Source: Seminavis robusta
Lineage: Eukaryota > Bacillariophyta > Bacillariophyceae > Naviculales > Naviculaceae
Length of the DNA: 56,402 nt
Assembly: GCA_903772945.1 (NCBI GenBank)
Contig: CAICTM010000617.1
Location: forward strand, 1 to 56,402
Direction of reading: 5' to 3'
In this document: positions 10,329-19,979 of the stretch, piece after piece
How the letters are laid out: every line of letters starts with the position of its first letter
Numbering within the stretch: the first letter of the stretch is position 1
Notes under the pieces: generated by a model
What the model was told of the DNA's origin: nothing
The model's input: only the letters and a program-made list of their open reading frames with translations
The model's database searches: none
Made by a program: the position numbers and the translations under genes

Positions 10329-10838
10329 TCGATTCTCATTCGATTCGATTCAATTCGATCAGGAGCGCTTGGAGGGAGAACATACATTACTTACTGTAAC
10401 TTCTCCTTCTCCCTCGATAGAGTACTGTATGATGGTTTAGTACGAGTAGTTTGGCCATTAAGTGACACCAACAGCAAGTGGGTGTTAAGTAGCATTAACG
10501 AGAAGAACAAGCGTCATTCTAGAGTCATTCTGACTTAGATGTTTATTGTTTATTACAAGATTTATGTAGCATAATCTTTTAAATAATCACGGAAGTTTTC
10601 TTACCATTGTGACCTCCAGTGGCCAAAGGGAGTTCTAGCATGCTCCAACGCACAGGCGGAGCACGAGAAATCTCTCAATATTACATGAACGAGCAAAGTT
10701 TGCAAGTTTGCTGTTCCTGTTTTGCAGCCTGAGAGTGCTCGGGACCGATAGGAGACTTTGGACCAGCGACCATTATTGCAACATTGCAACCACAAAACAG
10801 AAAAAGACAAAGAGCACTGTAGCAGAAATACAAAGGAA
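10329..10838. other. Divergent promoter region with ATTCGATTC microsatellite
   Basis: Directly upstream of the minus-strand RNI-like gene, at 10312-10360, is a run of degenerate ATTCGATTC repeats that begins inside its first codons. The rest, up to the first GPCR start codon, has only short ORFs. Confidence 0.6.
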
Positions 10839-13679
10839 ATGTCGAGTAGTAGTAGCACTCCATCTCGAATCCGCTGGAATGAGGATGGGACAAGACGGCA
10901 AGGCAAGATGTTGACTCTCCAAGGCTACACGAGTCGGGACAATGGTGGAGTGGCAGTGGACGAAGCGCTCATGTACTTGCATCTGTCGTCTTTCTTGGCG
11001 TTCCGGCATGTACAGGAGAGGAATGGAGTGGTCATCTCGTCCCTACCAGAGCGACTGGAAGACTGCGATTTCGATTGGACGTTCGAAGCCAGGGACACAC
11101 AGAACTCGCCTCTTCAAGCCGTTCATGCATTGGTCGCTGCCACCACGGATCCAACCCAAGTGACAGACAGCCATGCCTCCAGCACAAGCACAGAAGACGA
11201 ACATTGGACTTTGTCACACTCACAGCAGCAAGAGACGCAACAAGAAGAGACGGATCAACCAACTGAGAATCCAAATGGTTCTCCTACGAACTCTCCTCGC
11301 ACACTTCCTCCTCGCACGGTGCCTCCACGAACGTCTGCCCCCGTACCCCGAGATACACAGCCTCCCTTTCTTCCTCCTCGTGGTGGCGCAAGAAAACGGC
11401 AGCTACAGGACATTAGTACTACTACTGCCGGTACTACTAGTGACGACAACGCATGGCAATTCCCTGTTGGCATTGTGGGGGCCATCTTTTCCAGTGTTAC
11501 GGCTCCTCTGACACAGATTGGACAAGCATACGAGTTGCCACAAATTAGTGGCTCGGCTACCTCGGCTCAACTGGATTCCGCTCCCTTGTTTGCCAGATCC
11601 GTCCCTACCAATGCGGGAGATGCCAGAGCCGCCATGCTCTATTACCAGAGTATTGGAGTCACACGCGTGGCGTGTCTTTACATTAAAGATACTTGGGGTA
11701 ATTACTACAATACCGACTTGCAGCGGGCAGCCAACGAATTGGAACGGCCCATTCACATGCAGTCGTTCAGTTACGATGATGGAAATGAAGAGAGTCTTGC
11801 AGCCGCATTGCAGCAACTAAAGCAATCGGGATTGAAATATGTCTACGCTGTCTTATTCGAATGGAGACCCGTCTTTTTACAAGCACACGACCTCAATCTC
11901 ATTGGAAATGACGATTACGTCTGGATTGGAGCCGAAATGAATGAATGGACAGCGGAAACATTGGAGCTATCAAGACACGATCCGGTCGATCAAAAGCTGG
12001 CGCTGGCACTACGGGGTGTGGGATCGTTGGTATTGCATGGCAGCAACAACAACGAGGGGATGCAAACCGCAATGGCGGAATTTGTCAACAGTACCACACT
12101 ACAACAAGAATACATTGCAGCACATGTAGCGCCGGAGGATCGACACATTTTTGACAATTTCACCTTTGTCGTTCCCACCATTGATCCCTACCAAAAATTA
12201 TTCTACGATGCCACCTACAGCTTGGCCATCGCCGCGTGCGAGACGCCCGGACTCTTTACGGGGCCAGAACTTTTCGACACATTGGTACATCTAGAATTTG
12301 AAGGCGCCACCGGCACAGTTACCTTTGATACAACGACCGGGACACGCAACCCAGAAACTGTCGAGTACCGCATTGACAATGTCTTTTGGAGTGACGAGCG
12401 ATCCGATGACGACTACATCCGATTTGACTCGAATTTGGCCGTCTGTGTCTCACAGGGACAAGTGGAACACGCCCATCAGTGGATCCACTTTGACAATACC
12501 ACAAATCGTCCATTGGCCATTCCACCAATTGAACACGAGTATAACTTGATACCCGTAGGGGCGCAAGTCGTCGGATGGGTGTTGGGAATATTCGTCGCAG
12601 GCTTGAGTGTGGGCATTATGGCGTGGACATATGTTCATCGCAAACGCTTTGTGGTGCGGGCCAGTCAGCCAATTTTCTTGGTCCAGGTGTGTGTCGGGAC
12701 TTTGATTATGAGTCTGGCAGTAGTACCCATGAGTATGCAGGGGGAAGAATCGACTCCTCGATTGGATGCCGCCTGCATGAGCACTCCCTGGCTGCTCTTT
12801 TCGGGATTTGTCGTTGCCTTTTCGGCTTTATTCTCGAAGACATGGAGATTGAACCAACTCTTGGCATCGGGTCAGGGGATGAAGCGAATTCAAGTCCAAG
12901 CCAAAGACGTCATGTGGCCGTTTGCTGTACTCATGACCATCAACGTCACTTTGCTCTTGGGGTGGACGTTGGTGTCACCAGCAAAATATGTCCGGGTCGA
13001 TGGCAACGATATTGATGAATATGGAAGAAGCCTGGAATCCTGGGGGCAGTGCAAGAGTCAGGACAACAAGTTTCTGTACTTTTTGATTCCCATTCTCTTC
13101 TTCAACATGGTGGGGATTGCCACGGCTACGTATCAAAGTTATGTGGCCCGTGATCTACCAACGACCCTGTCCGAATCTTCGTATCTGGCAGTCAGCATGC
13201 TCAGTCTCATGGAGAGTCTCTCCTTGGGTGGCCCCATGTTGTTCTTGGTATTGGGCCAACCTACCGCTTTCTATTTGGTGGGTTCAGCCATGATATTCAT
13301 TGTGAATGCCAGTATATTACTCCCCGTGTTTGTGCCCAAGTACCTGCAGCGGAATGCAACGCAGCGAGGAATGGGAGGCATGACATCTTTGGTTTCCTCG
13401 GTTCCACGTACAGGCGATACCGGTAGTGTCAGGGGCAGTGCCACGACTGGACGAGACGAATTCACGGAACCGGGGAAGATGCACATTGTCCGTGCGTCCA
13501 CAGGTACCGCCAGCATTATTGATTATAGTAGTGGGAGCAACGGAACGGGTGAAGGCACACGCAGACGAGAAGCTCATCCAGTAAATGGATTTGATGGACA
13601 TGCCAGCTTTGGGCAATGGCAGGGAGGAGCAGTGCGCTTTCAGGGGCAGGGGCTTCCACCTGTGGCAGAGGACGTGTAA
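10839..13679 (+). CDS. GABA-B-like class C GPCR, copy 1
   Basis: The 946-aa product has the two parts of a class C receptor. The N-terminal part is a bilobed ligand-binding region of the ANF-receptor type: ALMYLHLSSFLAFRHVQERN, then VGAIFSSVTAPLTQIGQAYE, ISGSATSAQL and RVACLYIKDTWGNYY. A Pro/Thr-rich insert (about residues 150-205) interrupts lobe 1 and ends in RKRQLQ, a possible convertase site. Seven membrane helices follow from WVLGIFVAGLSVGIMAWTY. The third contains CMSTPWLLFSGFVVAF and ALFSKTWRL, very like animal GABA-B receptors. A Gly/Thr/Arg-rich cytoplasmic tail ends the protein. The start at MSSSSSTPSRIRW is chosen because the homology with copy 2 begins there. No signal peptide is visible, which is odd for this family. 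It is the upstream member of a tandem pair. Confidence 0.88.
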   Translation: MSSSSSTPSRIRWNEDGTRRQGKMLTLQGYTSRDNGGVAVDEALMYLHLSSFLAFRHVQERNGVVISSLPERLEDCDFDWTFEARDTQNSPLQAVHALVAATTDPTQVTDSHASSTSTEDEHWTLSHSQQQETQQEETDQPTENPNGSPTNSPRTLPPRTVPPRTSAPVPRDTQPPFLPPRGGARKRQLQDISTTTAGTTSDDNAWQFPVGIVGAIFSSVTAPLTQIGQAYELPQISGSATSAQLDSAPLFARSVPTNAGDARAAMLYYQSIGVTRVACLYIKDTWGNYYNTDLQRAANELERPIHMQSFSYDDGNEESLAAALQQLKQSGLKYVYAVLFEWRPVFLQAHDLNLIGNDDYVWIGAEMNEWTAETLELSRHDPVDQKLALALRGVGSLVLHGSNNNEGMQTAMAEFVNSTTLQQEYIAAHVAPEDRHIFDNFTFVVPTIDPYQKLFYDATYSLAIAACETPGLFTGPELFDTLVHLEFEGATGTVTFDTTTGTRNPETVEYRIDNVFWSDERSDDDYIRFDSNLAVCVSQGQVEHAHQWIHFDNTTNRPLAIPPIEHEYNLIPVGAQVVGWVLGIFVAGLSVGIMAWTYVHRKRFVVRASQPIFLVQVCVGTLIMSLAVVPMSMQGEESTPRLDAACMSTPWLLFSGFVVAFSALFSKTWRLNQLLASGQGMKRIQVQAKDVMWPFAVLMTINVTLLLGWTLVSPAKYVRVDGNDIDEYGRSLESWGQCKSQDNKFLYFLIPILFFNMVGIATATYQSYVARDLPTTLSESSYLAVSMLSLMESLSLGGPMLFLVLGQPTAFYLVGSAMIFIVNASILLPVFVPKYLQRNATQRGMGGMTSLVSSVPRTGDTGSVRGSATTGRDEFTEPGKMHIVRASTGTASIIDYSSGSNGTGEGTRRREAHPVNGFDGHASFGQWQGGAVRFQGQGLPPVAEDV

Positions 13680-14100
13680 TGATGCAGTCACAAATCCTTT
13701 TTGGGGGCAGCTTTAATACATGTAGAGGATCTCTATCTATACTACTATCCTGGTCACAAGCTTTGAACCATGTCTTGCCTTCAGATTGACCCGATCCTCG
13801 CAATTTCTTGGAGGGCGGGCCCTCATTGGCGCCTTTTCTCGCCATTTCAGACTCGCCAAGTTCAGCTTCCTGTGTCGCGGGGTCCTGGAGGAGCGCTTCT
13901 GTAATGACGCCCCCAGCAAGTCCTTCTGGGTGTTCTGTACCAACAGCACCCATCCTCTTTCTTTCTTCGTATCGACATGACTTCCGTTGTCGCCAACGCG
14001 ATACTTGTGGCACCCCCTTCGTTGCTTACGCGTTATCACTTGGATGTTTGATCCCTAGTTTGCAAACCCACCTGTTGGACGCTTGTCAAATCTGCCTGAG
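13680..14100 (+). repeat. 3' flank of GPCR copy 1, duplicated behind copy 2
   Basis: Blocks match 17882-18215 in order: TTTTGGGG-CAG, CTATCCTGGTCAC, ATG-CTTGCCTTCAG, CCATCCTCTTTC, GTTGTC-CAACGCG, and CACCTGTTGGACG. The tandem duplication therefore took at least 350 bases of 3' flank along with the receptor gene. Minus-strand ORFs in this copy are not conserved in the other, so the flank is not coding. Confidence 0.75.
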
Positions 14101-14902
14101 ATAGCCGTTCTTTTGCCTACAGGAGCGCCAATGTGAGGTGGCTGTTCGATGCGTCTTGCCACTGCTTCTTCCGACAAACTCCTGTTGCCGACGCTGTTGC
14201 CGATCGGTATCGACGACCGATGGCTTCTTCGTGTTGATAGTACTGGTAGCAGTAGCGACGGCCACTGCTAGCTGGTCGCTGTTCTTCTTGTCCTTGTTGT
14301 CGCCGTAGCGGTGTTGTCGTCCGAAAATACCATCGCTTCTTCTTTGCTTTTAAGCCTTGCCCTTACTGGCTTTCGTACTGGCTAGCTTGTACTAGATAAT
14401 CCACCTCCGGCAGTCTGAACCCACGGTGTCATTGCGTCCTTGGGCTCCAACCGGATTGAATGATCAATCGAATCAGAATCCAATCATTCGGTCGATTTCA
14501 CCGGTCCTTTCTTCGAGCTTCGGAAGCCAAAGAGCAAGTGGGACTGGATGGAGTTTGGCATTAAATGAGCAGGACCGAGGGTTATTCTGGTTCTGACTGA
14601 GATATAAAGTAGAAATCAAGCGGAACAGATGATGTTAAATCCTCAACATCATGTTTAAATGTGTTCCCGTGAGTGGTATAACGTGACCCCTCATAAGCCA
14701 ACGGGGAGCGCTCGATCAAAGGAGGCAAGGAGGAGGCAAAGAGCACGAGAGGAGCGCGGTAATACTCTTGCTGATCTTTGCGCTTGGACTTCCCTTGGAC
14801 CAACGCCACCAACCGCATCAATCCTTCACGAGAGGAATAGAAAGACAAGACGAAGAAGTAGCACTACTAGCTAGCCAGTACTCTAGTAGAATAACAAGGG
14901 GA
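14101..14902. other. Intergenic region upstream of GPCR copy 2
   Basis: No ORF here has recognisable features. The first third is rich in GTTGTCGC/CGACG words. Short matches to the 5' flank of copy 1, such as GCAAAGAGCACGAG against GACAAAGAGCACTG, suggest that the duplicated unit included promoter sequence. Confidence 0.5.
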
Positions 14903-17881
14903 ATGTCGCGTAGCAGTACTCCATCTCGAATCCGCTGGAGTGAGGATGGGACTAAACGGCAAGGGAAGCTGTTGACGCTCCAAGGCTATTCGAGTCGGGA
15001 CACTGATGGAGTGGCAGTGGACGAAGCATTTTTGTACATGCATGTGGCGTCCTTCTTGGCGTTCCAGCATGTGCAGGAGAGGAGCGGAGTTGTGGTTGCC
15101 TCGTTACCAGAGCGACTGGGTGGGTGTGATTTCGATTGGACGTTTGAAGCCAGAGACACACAAAACTCGCCTCGTCAAGCTGTCCGTGCATTGGTTGCTG
15201 CCACTACGGATCCAACACAAGTCAGACAGTCATCCACCTCCGCCACCTATTTATCCAACATCACTACTGCTAATAGTAGTACAAGTATGGAAAACGGCTA
15301 TTGGATTCTGTCACGCCCACAGCAAGAAGAACCAGAAGAAAAGACGCAACAACCTACTCAATCTCCTACCGAGCAACCCACTCAGAATCCAACTCAGTCT
15401 CCAACTGCTTCTCCTACCAACTCTCCCACGACAGCTACAACTACTAGTAGTCCCACTGGTACTGAAGCACCAACGTCCCTAGCTCCCACAGCGGACGTAT
15501 TAACAGAACCTCCGCGCACAGTTCCACCTCGAACGCCTCCTCCTCCAAGAACGTCTGTGCCCATACCCCGAGATACACAGCCTCCCTTTCTTTCCCCTCG
15601 TGGTGGGTCAAGAAAACGACATCTACAGGACATCACTGCTACCTCCGAAAACAACAACAACGAGGAGTGGCAATTCCCCTTTGGCATTGTAGGCGCTGTC
15701 TTTTCCAGTGTCACGTCTCCTCTGACACTGATTGGACAAGCTTTCGAGTTGCCACAAATCAGTGGCTCGGCCACATCGGCACAACTGGACTCCTCTCCCT
15801 TTTTTGCCAGATCCATCCCCACCAATGCGGGCGATGCCAGAGCCGCCATGCTCTATTACCACAATATTGGAGTCACACATGTCGCATGTCTCTACATCCG
15901 AGATCCATGGGGAAATTACTACAATGCCGACTTGCAACGGGCCGCCAATCAATTGAACATTCACATGGAGTCCTTCAGTTACGATGAAAACAAAGCCAGT
16001 ATTGAGTCCGCATTGCAGCAGCTCAAGCAATCGGGATTGAAGTATGTCTACTCAATTTTATTTGATTGGAGACCTGTCTTGTTGGCAGCACAAGAAATGA
16101 AAGTCATTGGACACGACGATTACGTCTGGATTGGAGCTGAAATGTTCGAATGGACATCCGAAGCATTGGAGTTATCAAGACACGATCCGGTCGATCAAAA
16201 GCTGGCGCTGGCATTACGGGGTGTGGGATCGTTGGTATTGGATGGCGGTACCAACAACAATGAGGGACTGCAAACCGCAATGGCGGAATTTGTCAACAGT
16301 ACAACGCTCCAACAAGAATACATGTCGGCACACGTGTCACCGGAGGATCGACACATTTTTGACAATTTCACCTTTGTCGTTCCGACGATTGATCCCTATC
16401 AAAAATTATTCTACGATGCCACCTACAGTTTGGCCATTGCCGCGTGCGAGACGCCTGGACTCTTTACAGGGCCGGAACTTTTCGACACATTGGTACATCT
16501 CGAATTCCAAGGCGTCACTGGCACGGTCACTTTTGATACGACCACAGGGACACGCAACCCCGACAGTGTCACGTACCGCATTGACAATGTCTTTTGGAGT
16601 GACGAGCGATCCGATGATGACTATATCCGGTTCGACACAAATTTGGCTGTCGTGGTCACAAAGGGCCAAGTGGAACATGCCCATCGGTGGATCCACTTTG
16701 ACAATACCACCCATCGTCCATTGCCCATTCCACCATTTGAACACGATTATAACTTGATACCCGTGGGAGCACAAGTTGTGGGATGGGTGTTGGGAATATT
16801 CGTCGCAGGCTTGAGTGTGGGCATTATGGCCTGGACATATTGCCATCGCAAACGCTTTGTTGTACGGGCCAGTCAGCCAATTTTCTTGGTCCAGGTGTGT
16901 GTTGGGACTTTGATTATGAGTCTGGCAGTAGTACCCATGAGTATGCAGGGGGAAGAATCGACTCCTCGATTGGATGTCGCCTGCATGGGCACTCCCTGGC
17001 TGCTCTTTTTGGGATTTGTGGTTGCCTTTTCGGCTTTATTCTCCAAGACATGGAGATTGAACAAACTCTTGGCATCGGGTCAGGGGTTCAAGCGAATTGA
17101 AGTACAAGCCAAAGACGTCATGTGGCCGTTTGCTGTACTCATGACCATCAACGTCACTTTGCTCTTGGGGTGGACGTTCGTGTCACCAGCACATTATGTT
17201 CGGGTTGATGGCAACGATATTGATGAATATGGAAGAAGCCTGGAATCATGGGGGCAGTGCAAGAGCCATGACAACAAGTTTCTGTACTTTTTGATTCCCA
17301 TTCTCTTCTTCAACATGGTGGGGATTGCTACGGCCACATATCAAAGTTATGTGGCCCGTGATCTACCAACCACTCTGTCAGAATCTTCGTATCTGGCAGT
17401 CAGCATGCTCAGTCTCATGGAGAGTTTCTTCTTGGGTGGCCCCATGTTGTTCTTGGTAATGGGTCGTCCTACAGCTTACTATTTGGTGGGTTCGGCCATG
17501 CTATTCATTGTGAATGCCTGTATATTACTCCCCGTGTTTGTGCCAAAGTACCTGCAGCGCAATGCAACGCAGCGAGGAAGAGGAGGCACGGCATCTTTGG
17601 CTTCGTCGGTCCCCCGTACAGGCAATGGTGTCAGGCTCAGTGCCACGGCTGGACGAGATGAATTCACGGAACGGGGGAAGATGCACATTGCCCGTGCGTC
17701 CACGGGTACCAACAGCTATCTGGATTATAGTAGTGGAACCAATGGAACGGGTGAAGGCACACGCAGACGCGAAGCAGAGCCTGTCAATGGATTTGATGGA
17801 CATGCCAGCTTTGGGCAATGGCAGGGAGGAGCAGTGCGCTTTCAGGTTCAGGGGCTTCCACCGGTGGCAGAGGACATGTAG
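14903..17881 (+). CDS. GABA-B-like class C GPCR, copy 2
   Basis: The 992-aa paralogue of the preceding gene has the same layout: bilobed ligand-binding region (AFLYMHVASFLAFQHVQERS; VGAVFSSVTSPLTLIGQAFE), seven membrane helices from about residue 640 (WVLGIFVAGLSVGIMAWTYC, ALFSKTWRLNKLLASGQGF) and a Gly/Thr-rich cytoplasmic tail. The insert in lobe 1 is about 45 residues longer than in copy 1 and holds PTQSPTEQPTQNPTQSPTAS repeats, ending in RKRHLQ. Identity with copy 1 is near complete in parts of the membrane domain and lower in the ligand-contact half, so the two may respond to different ligands. The start at MSRSSTPSRIRW aligns with copy 1. The upstream open frame to 14768 contains a hydrophobic stretch but has no counterpart in copy 1. 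No signal peptide follows the chosen start. Confidence 0.88.
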   Translation: MSRSSTPSRIRWSEDGTKRQGKLLTLQGYSSRDTDGVAVDEAFLYMHVASFLAFQHVQERSGVVVASLPERLGGCDFDWTFEARDTQNSPRQAVRALVAATTDPTQVRQSSTSATYLSNITTANSSTSMENGYWILSRPQQEEPEEKTQQPTQSPTEQPTQNPTQSPTASPTNSPTTATTTSSPTGTEAPTSLAPTADVLTEPPRTVPPRTPPPPRTSVPIPRDTQPPFLSPRGGSRKRHLQDITATSENNNNEEWQFPFGIVGAVFSSVTSPLTLIGQAFELPQISGSATSAQLDSSPFFARSIPTNAGDARAAMLYYHNIGVTHVACLYIRDPWGNYYNADLQRAANQLNIHMESFSYDENKASIESALQQLKQSGLKYVYSILFDWRPVLLAAQEMKVIGHDDYVWIGAEMFEWTSEALELSRHDPVDQKLALALRGVGSLVLDGGTNNNEGLQTAMAEFVNSTTLQQEYMSAHVSPEDRHIFDNFTFVVPTIDPYQKLFYDATYSLAIAACETPGLFTGPELFDTLVHLEFQGVTGTVTFDTTTGTRNPDSVTYRIDNVFWSDERSDDDYIRFDTNLAVVVTKGQVEHAHRWIHFDNTTHRPLPIPPFEHDYNLIPVGAQVVGWVLGIFVAGLSVGIMAWTYCHRKRFVVRASQPIFLVQVCVGTLIMSLAVVPMSMQGEESTPRLDVACMGTPWLLFLGFVVAFSALFSKTWRLNKLLASGQGFKRIEVQAKDVMWPFAVLMTINVTLLLGWTFVSPAHYVRVDGNDIDEYGRSLESWGQCKSHDNKFLYFLIPILFFNMVGIATATYQSYVARDLPTTLSESSYLAVSMLSLMESFFLGGPMLFLVMGRPTAYYLVGSAMLFIVNACILLPVFVPKYLQRNATQRGRGGTASLASSVPRTGNGVRLSATAGRDEFTERGKMHIARASTGTNSYLDYSSGTNGTGEGTRRREAEPVNGFDGHASFGQWQGGAVRFQVQGLPPVAEDM

Positions 17882-18215
17882 TGTAGTTGCAAGCCAATTT
17901 TGGGGCAGTTAAAGTGACAACTATCCTGGTCACCGGTTCAGATCGATGTTATGCCTTCAGCTGTAACCAGATACTATTACAAACCCATCCTCTTTCCTTC
18001 GTGGATCCGACGTGACTACTGTTGTCAACGCGCTACTGGTATTTGCGGCACTTCCTTTCTAGCCAGCCAGACAGCGCTACGGTTTGTCGGTCTTCGCTTG
18101 GATATTTGTTTGCTCTCTTACTGTAGTCGTTTGGTTCTTGAAGCACAAAGAAATCATATACTGTACAGGAAATGAAGTGAAATTGGGCACCGCACCCACC
18201 TGTTGGACGGACGCT
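17882..18215 (+). repeat. 3' flank of GPCR copy 2, copy of 13680-14100
   Basis: Second copy of the receptor 3' flank, with the same blocks in the same order but shorter spacing. A 200-aa minus-strand ORF (18033-18635) runs through it, but its end has no counterpart in the first copy's flank. Confidence 0.75.
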
Positions 18216-19310
18216 TTTGCGACGGCAGAATTGACGAGCAATCGCGTCGACAACACTCGCAATATCGGGTTGCATCTTGGCCAATGTAAAACGGCTCTGT
18301 TGAATCAAACGAGTTCGTCCCTGCCTCCTGATTAGCATCCAAGTGGTACAAGGTTTTCCCGTTCCCGTTGGCAGCCGTATACGAATTGCAAAAAGATTAA
18401 GGGCTTCAAACGCCTTGGCTTCGTCAACGCTAGCTAGTACCGTATGCTCCAAAGTCGCTCGATTTGAGCGGACGGCTGACGGCTTTGACGGCTGACGGGC
18501 GGCAGTCTCGAGAGCGTTCTCTTGGACTATCATGATTTTGAGTGAATCTTTTGCTCGTGTAAGAGTACGCTCGAAAGAGATTTCGGTCGGTGGTAAGAGA
18601 ATCGATGTCACCAAGTAGTGTAGTAGCCAAATCAAAAGGCACTTGATGCGCTCCTGGCTGCGCTCTTCTGCAATCGCCTCGACAACGTGAGACTACCCCC
18701 TGCCCCGGGGCCTCGCAGTGAAAATCCCTGGTAGGCGCTGCGTCTTCAGGCACCACAAAGCTATTGGTACCGGTACCATACCAAGTAGTACTGTAGACGC
18801 CATTGAGCCACCACAGTAACAACAAAAAATGACAGTAGAGTGATGTCTGCTCCTTCCACGATGCTGAGTTCCACGATCAAAACAATGGGTCGTTTGTGCG
18901 TCTCGCGCAGGATCGAATTTATTACTACTACCAGGTAGCTAGCTAGCTAGTATGCATACCTGGTACTTTCCACGTGGCAGGGCCAAGGGTATTGCGTCTC
19001 TGAGGAAGGATGCCCTGCATTGTGGCTGACCAGTCGCTTCACAGGTGGCCGCAGATGCTCGTTGAGGGTTTGAGAGTCGATTTACGGTCTTCGCGATCTA
19101 CGGTATTGATACTGATAGTAACCATCCTGCAGCTCGGAGCGCAACACACTTGGCTGGCCTAGCTAGCTAGCTAGTGGCGAGAAACATTTGGAACACAAGG
19201 ATGACAATGGGAGAAAATTTGCAATTATAAAATTAAAGTATAAGGAAGGAGGTATAAAACTGGAAGGAAGAAACTGGGAGTTGCTCAAGAAGGAAAAAGC
19301 GAAAAGCAAG
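18216..19310. other. Intergenic stretch with CTAGCTAG and GGTACCGGTACC palindromes
   Basis: No supported gene. It contains GGTACCGGTACC at about 18764-18775 and CTAGCTAGCTAG runs near 18940 and 19160. The rest lies behind the minus-strand gene that ends at 19311. Confidence 0.5.
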
Positions 19311-19979
19311 TTAGGCATAGAGGACTCCTCCATCTCGATTAGAAGGTTTGCTAGATTTGGATGATTTGGAAGATCGTTTGGAGGAGCTGTCTTTGCCACT
19401 ACTAGAACGTCGTCGAGTAGGACCAGCAATAGCAATGGCAGATCCCCCCTTGGTCCATTCGAAGGCTTCTCTCTCGTGCAGATCTTCGTTGTTACTATTG
19501 CACGGCTCAATCCATTGCTTGTCACCAATGCCAGATCCCGTAAAGATAATATCCCCACATGCCTTGACTCGCAACTTCAAGAGAGGTTGAGTGGCGTCTT
19601 TGACTTCAATGTGGTGTTCTTCATTTCGGAGTACCAACGTGATGATATCGCCCTTCTTGACACCCCCTAGCTTGACGGTACGAGCATTGCGCAGTTGCGT
19701 CATGTACTTGCCATTGTAGTGGACGTTCCACGCTGTTTCTTTGCCCAATTGCTTCATGCGGCGTTCAATGGTCAGAACGGTACTCCCCTGTTTCTTCAGC
19801 ACACTGGTCAGGTTGGAGATAACCATGGCATTGGCAGTGGGAGTTTCCACCTCCAGAATACTGCTGCTCATGTCGGTAGCACTACCGGTGACTGTACTCA
19901 TGTCAAACTCTTTCTCTTCCACAATATCCGCAAGGCCCGTCATGGTGGCGGTGGGTAGTACGGTCATTGTCTTTGTCAT
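19311..19979 (-). CDS. Unrecognised 222-aa protein with Ser/Lys-rich tail
   Basis: I do not recognise the family. After a Thr/Met-rich start (MTKTMTVLPTATM), residues 55-170 look like a beta-rich globular domain: QGSTVLTIERRMKQLG, WNVHYNGKYMTQLRNA, VKLGGVKKGDIITLVLRN, HHIEVKDATQPLLKLRV. The GGVKKGDIITLVL stretch is loosely like the end of an FHA-type sandwich, but the required Arg/Ser/Asn residues cannot be assigned, so I make no such claim. The tail (residues 187-217) has runs of Arg, Ser and Lys, which suggests nucleic-acid binding or a nuclear/nucleolar location. No signal peptide or membrane helix is present. The start is the first ATG of a frame that is open throughout. Confidence 0.6.
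   Translation of the reverse strand: MTKTMTVLPTATMTGLADIVEEKEFDMSTVTGSATDMSSSILEVETPTANAMVISNLTSVLKKQGSTVLTIERRMKQLGKETAWNVHYNGKYMTQLRNARTVKLGGVKKGDIITLVLRNEEHHIEVKDATQPLLKLRVKACGDIIFTGSGIGDKQWIEPCNSNNEDLHEREAFEWTKGGSAIAIAGPTRRRSSSGKDSSSKRSSKSSKSSKPSNRDGGVLYA

Noticed and set aside
18033..18635. 200-codon minus-strand ORF behind GPCR copy 2
   Set aside because: Its C-terminal part lies in the duplicated 3' flank, and the matching flank of copy 1 does not keep the frame. No motif was seen.
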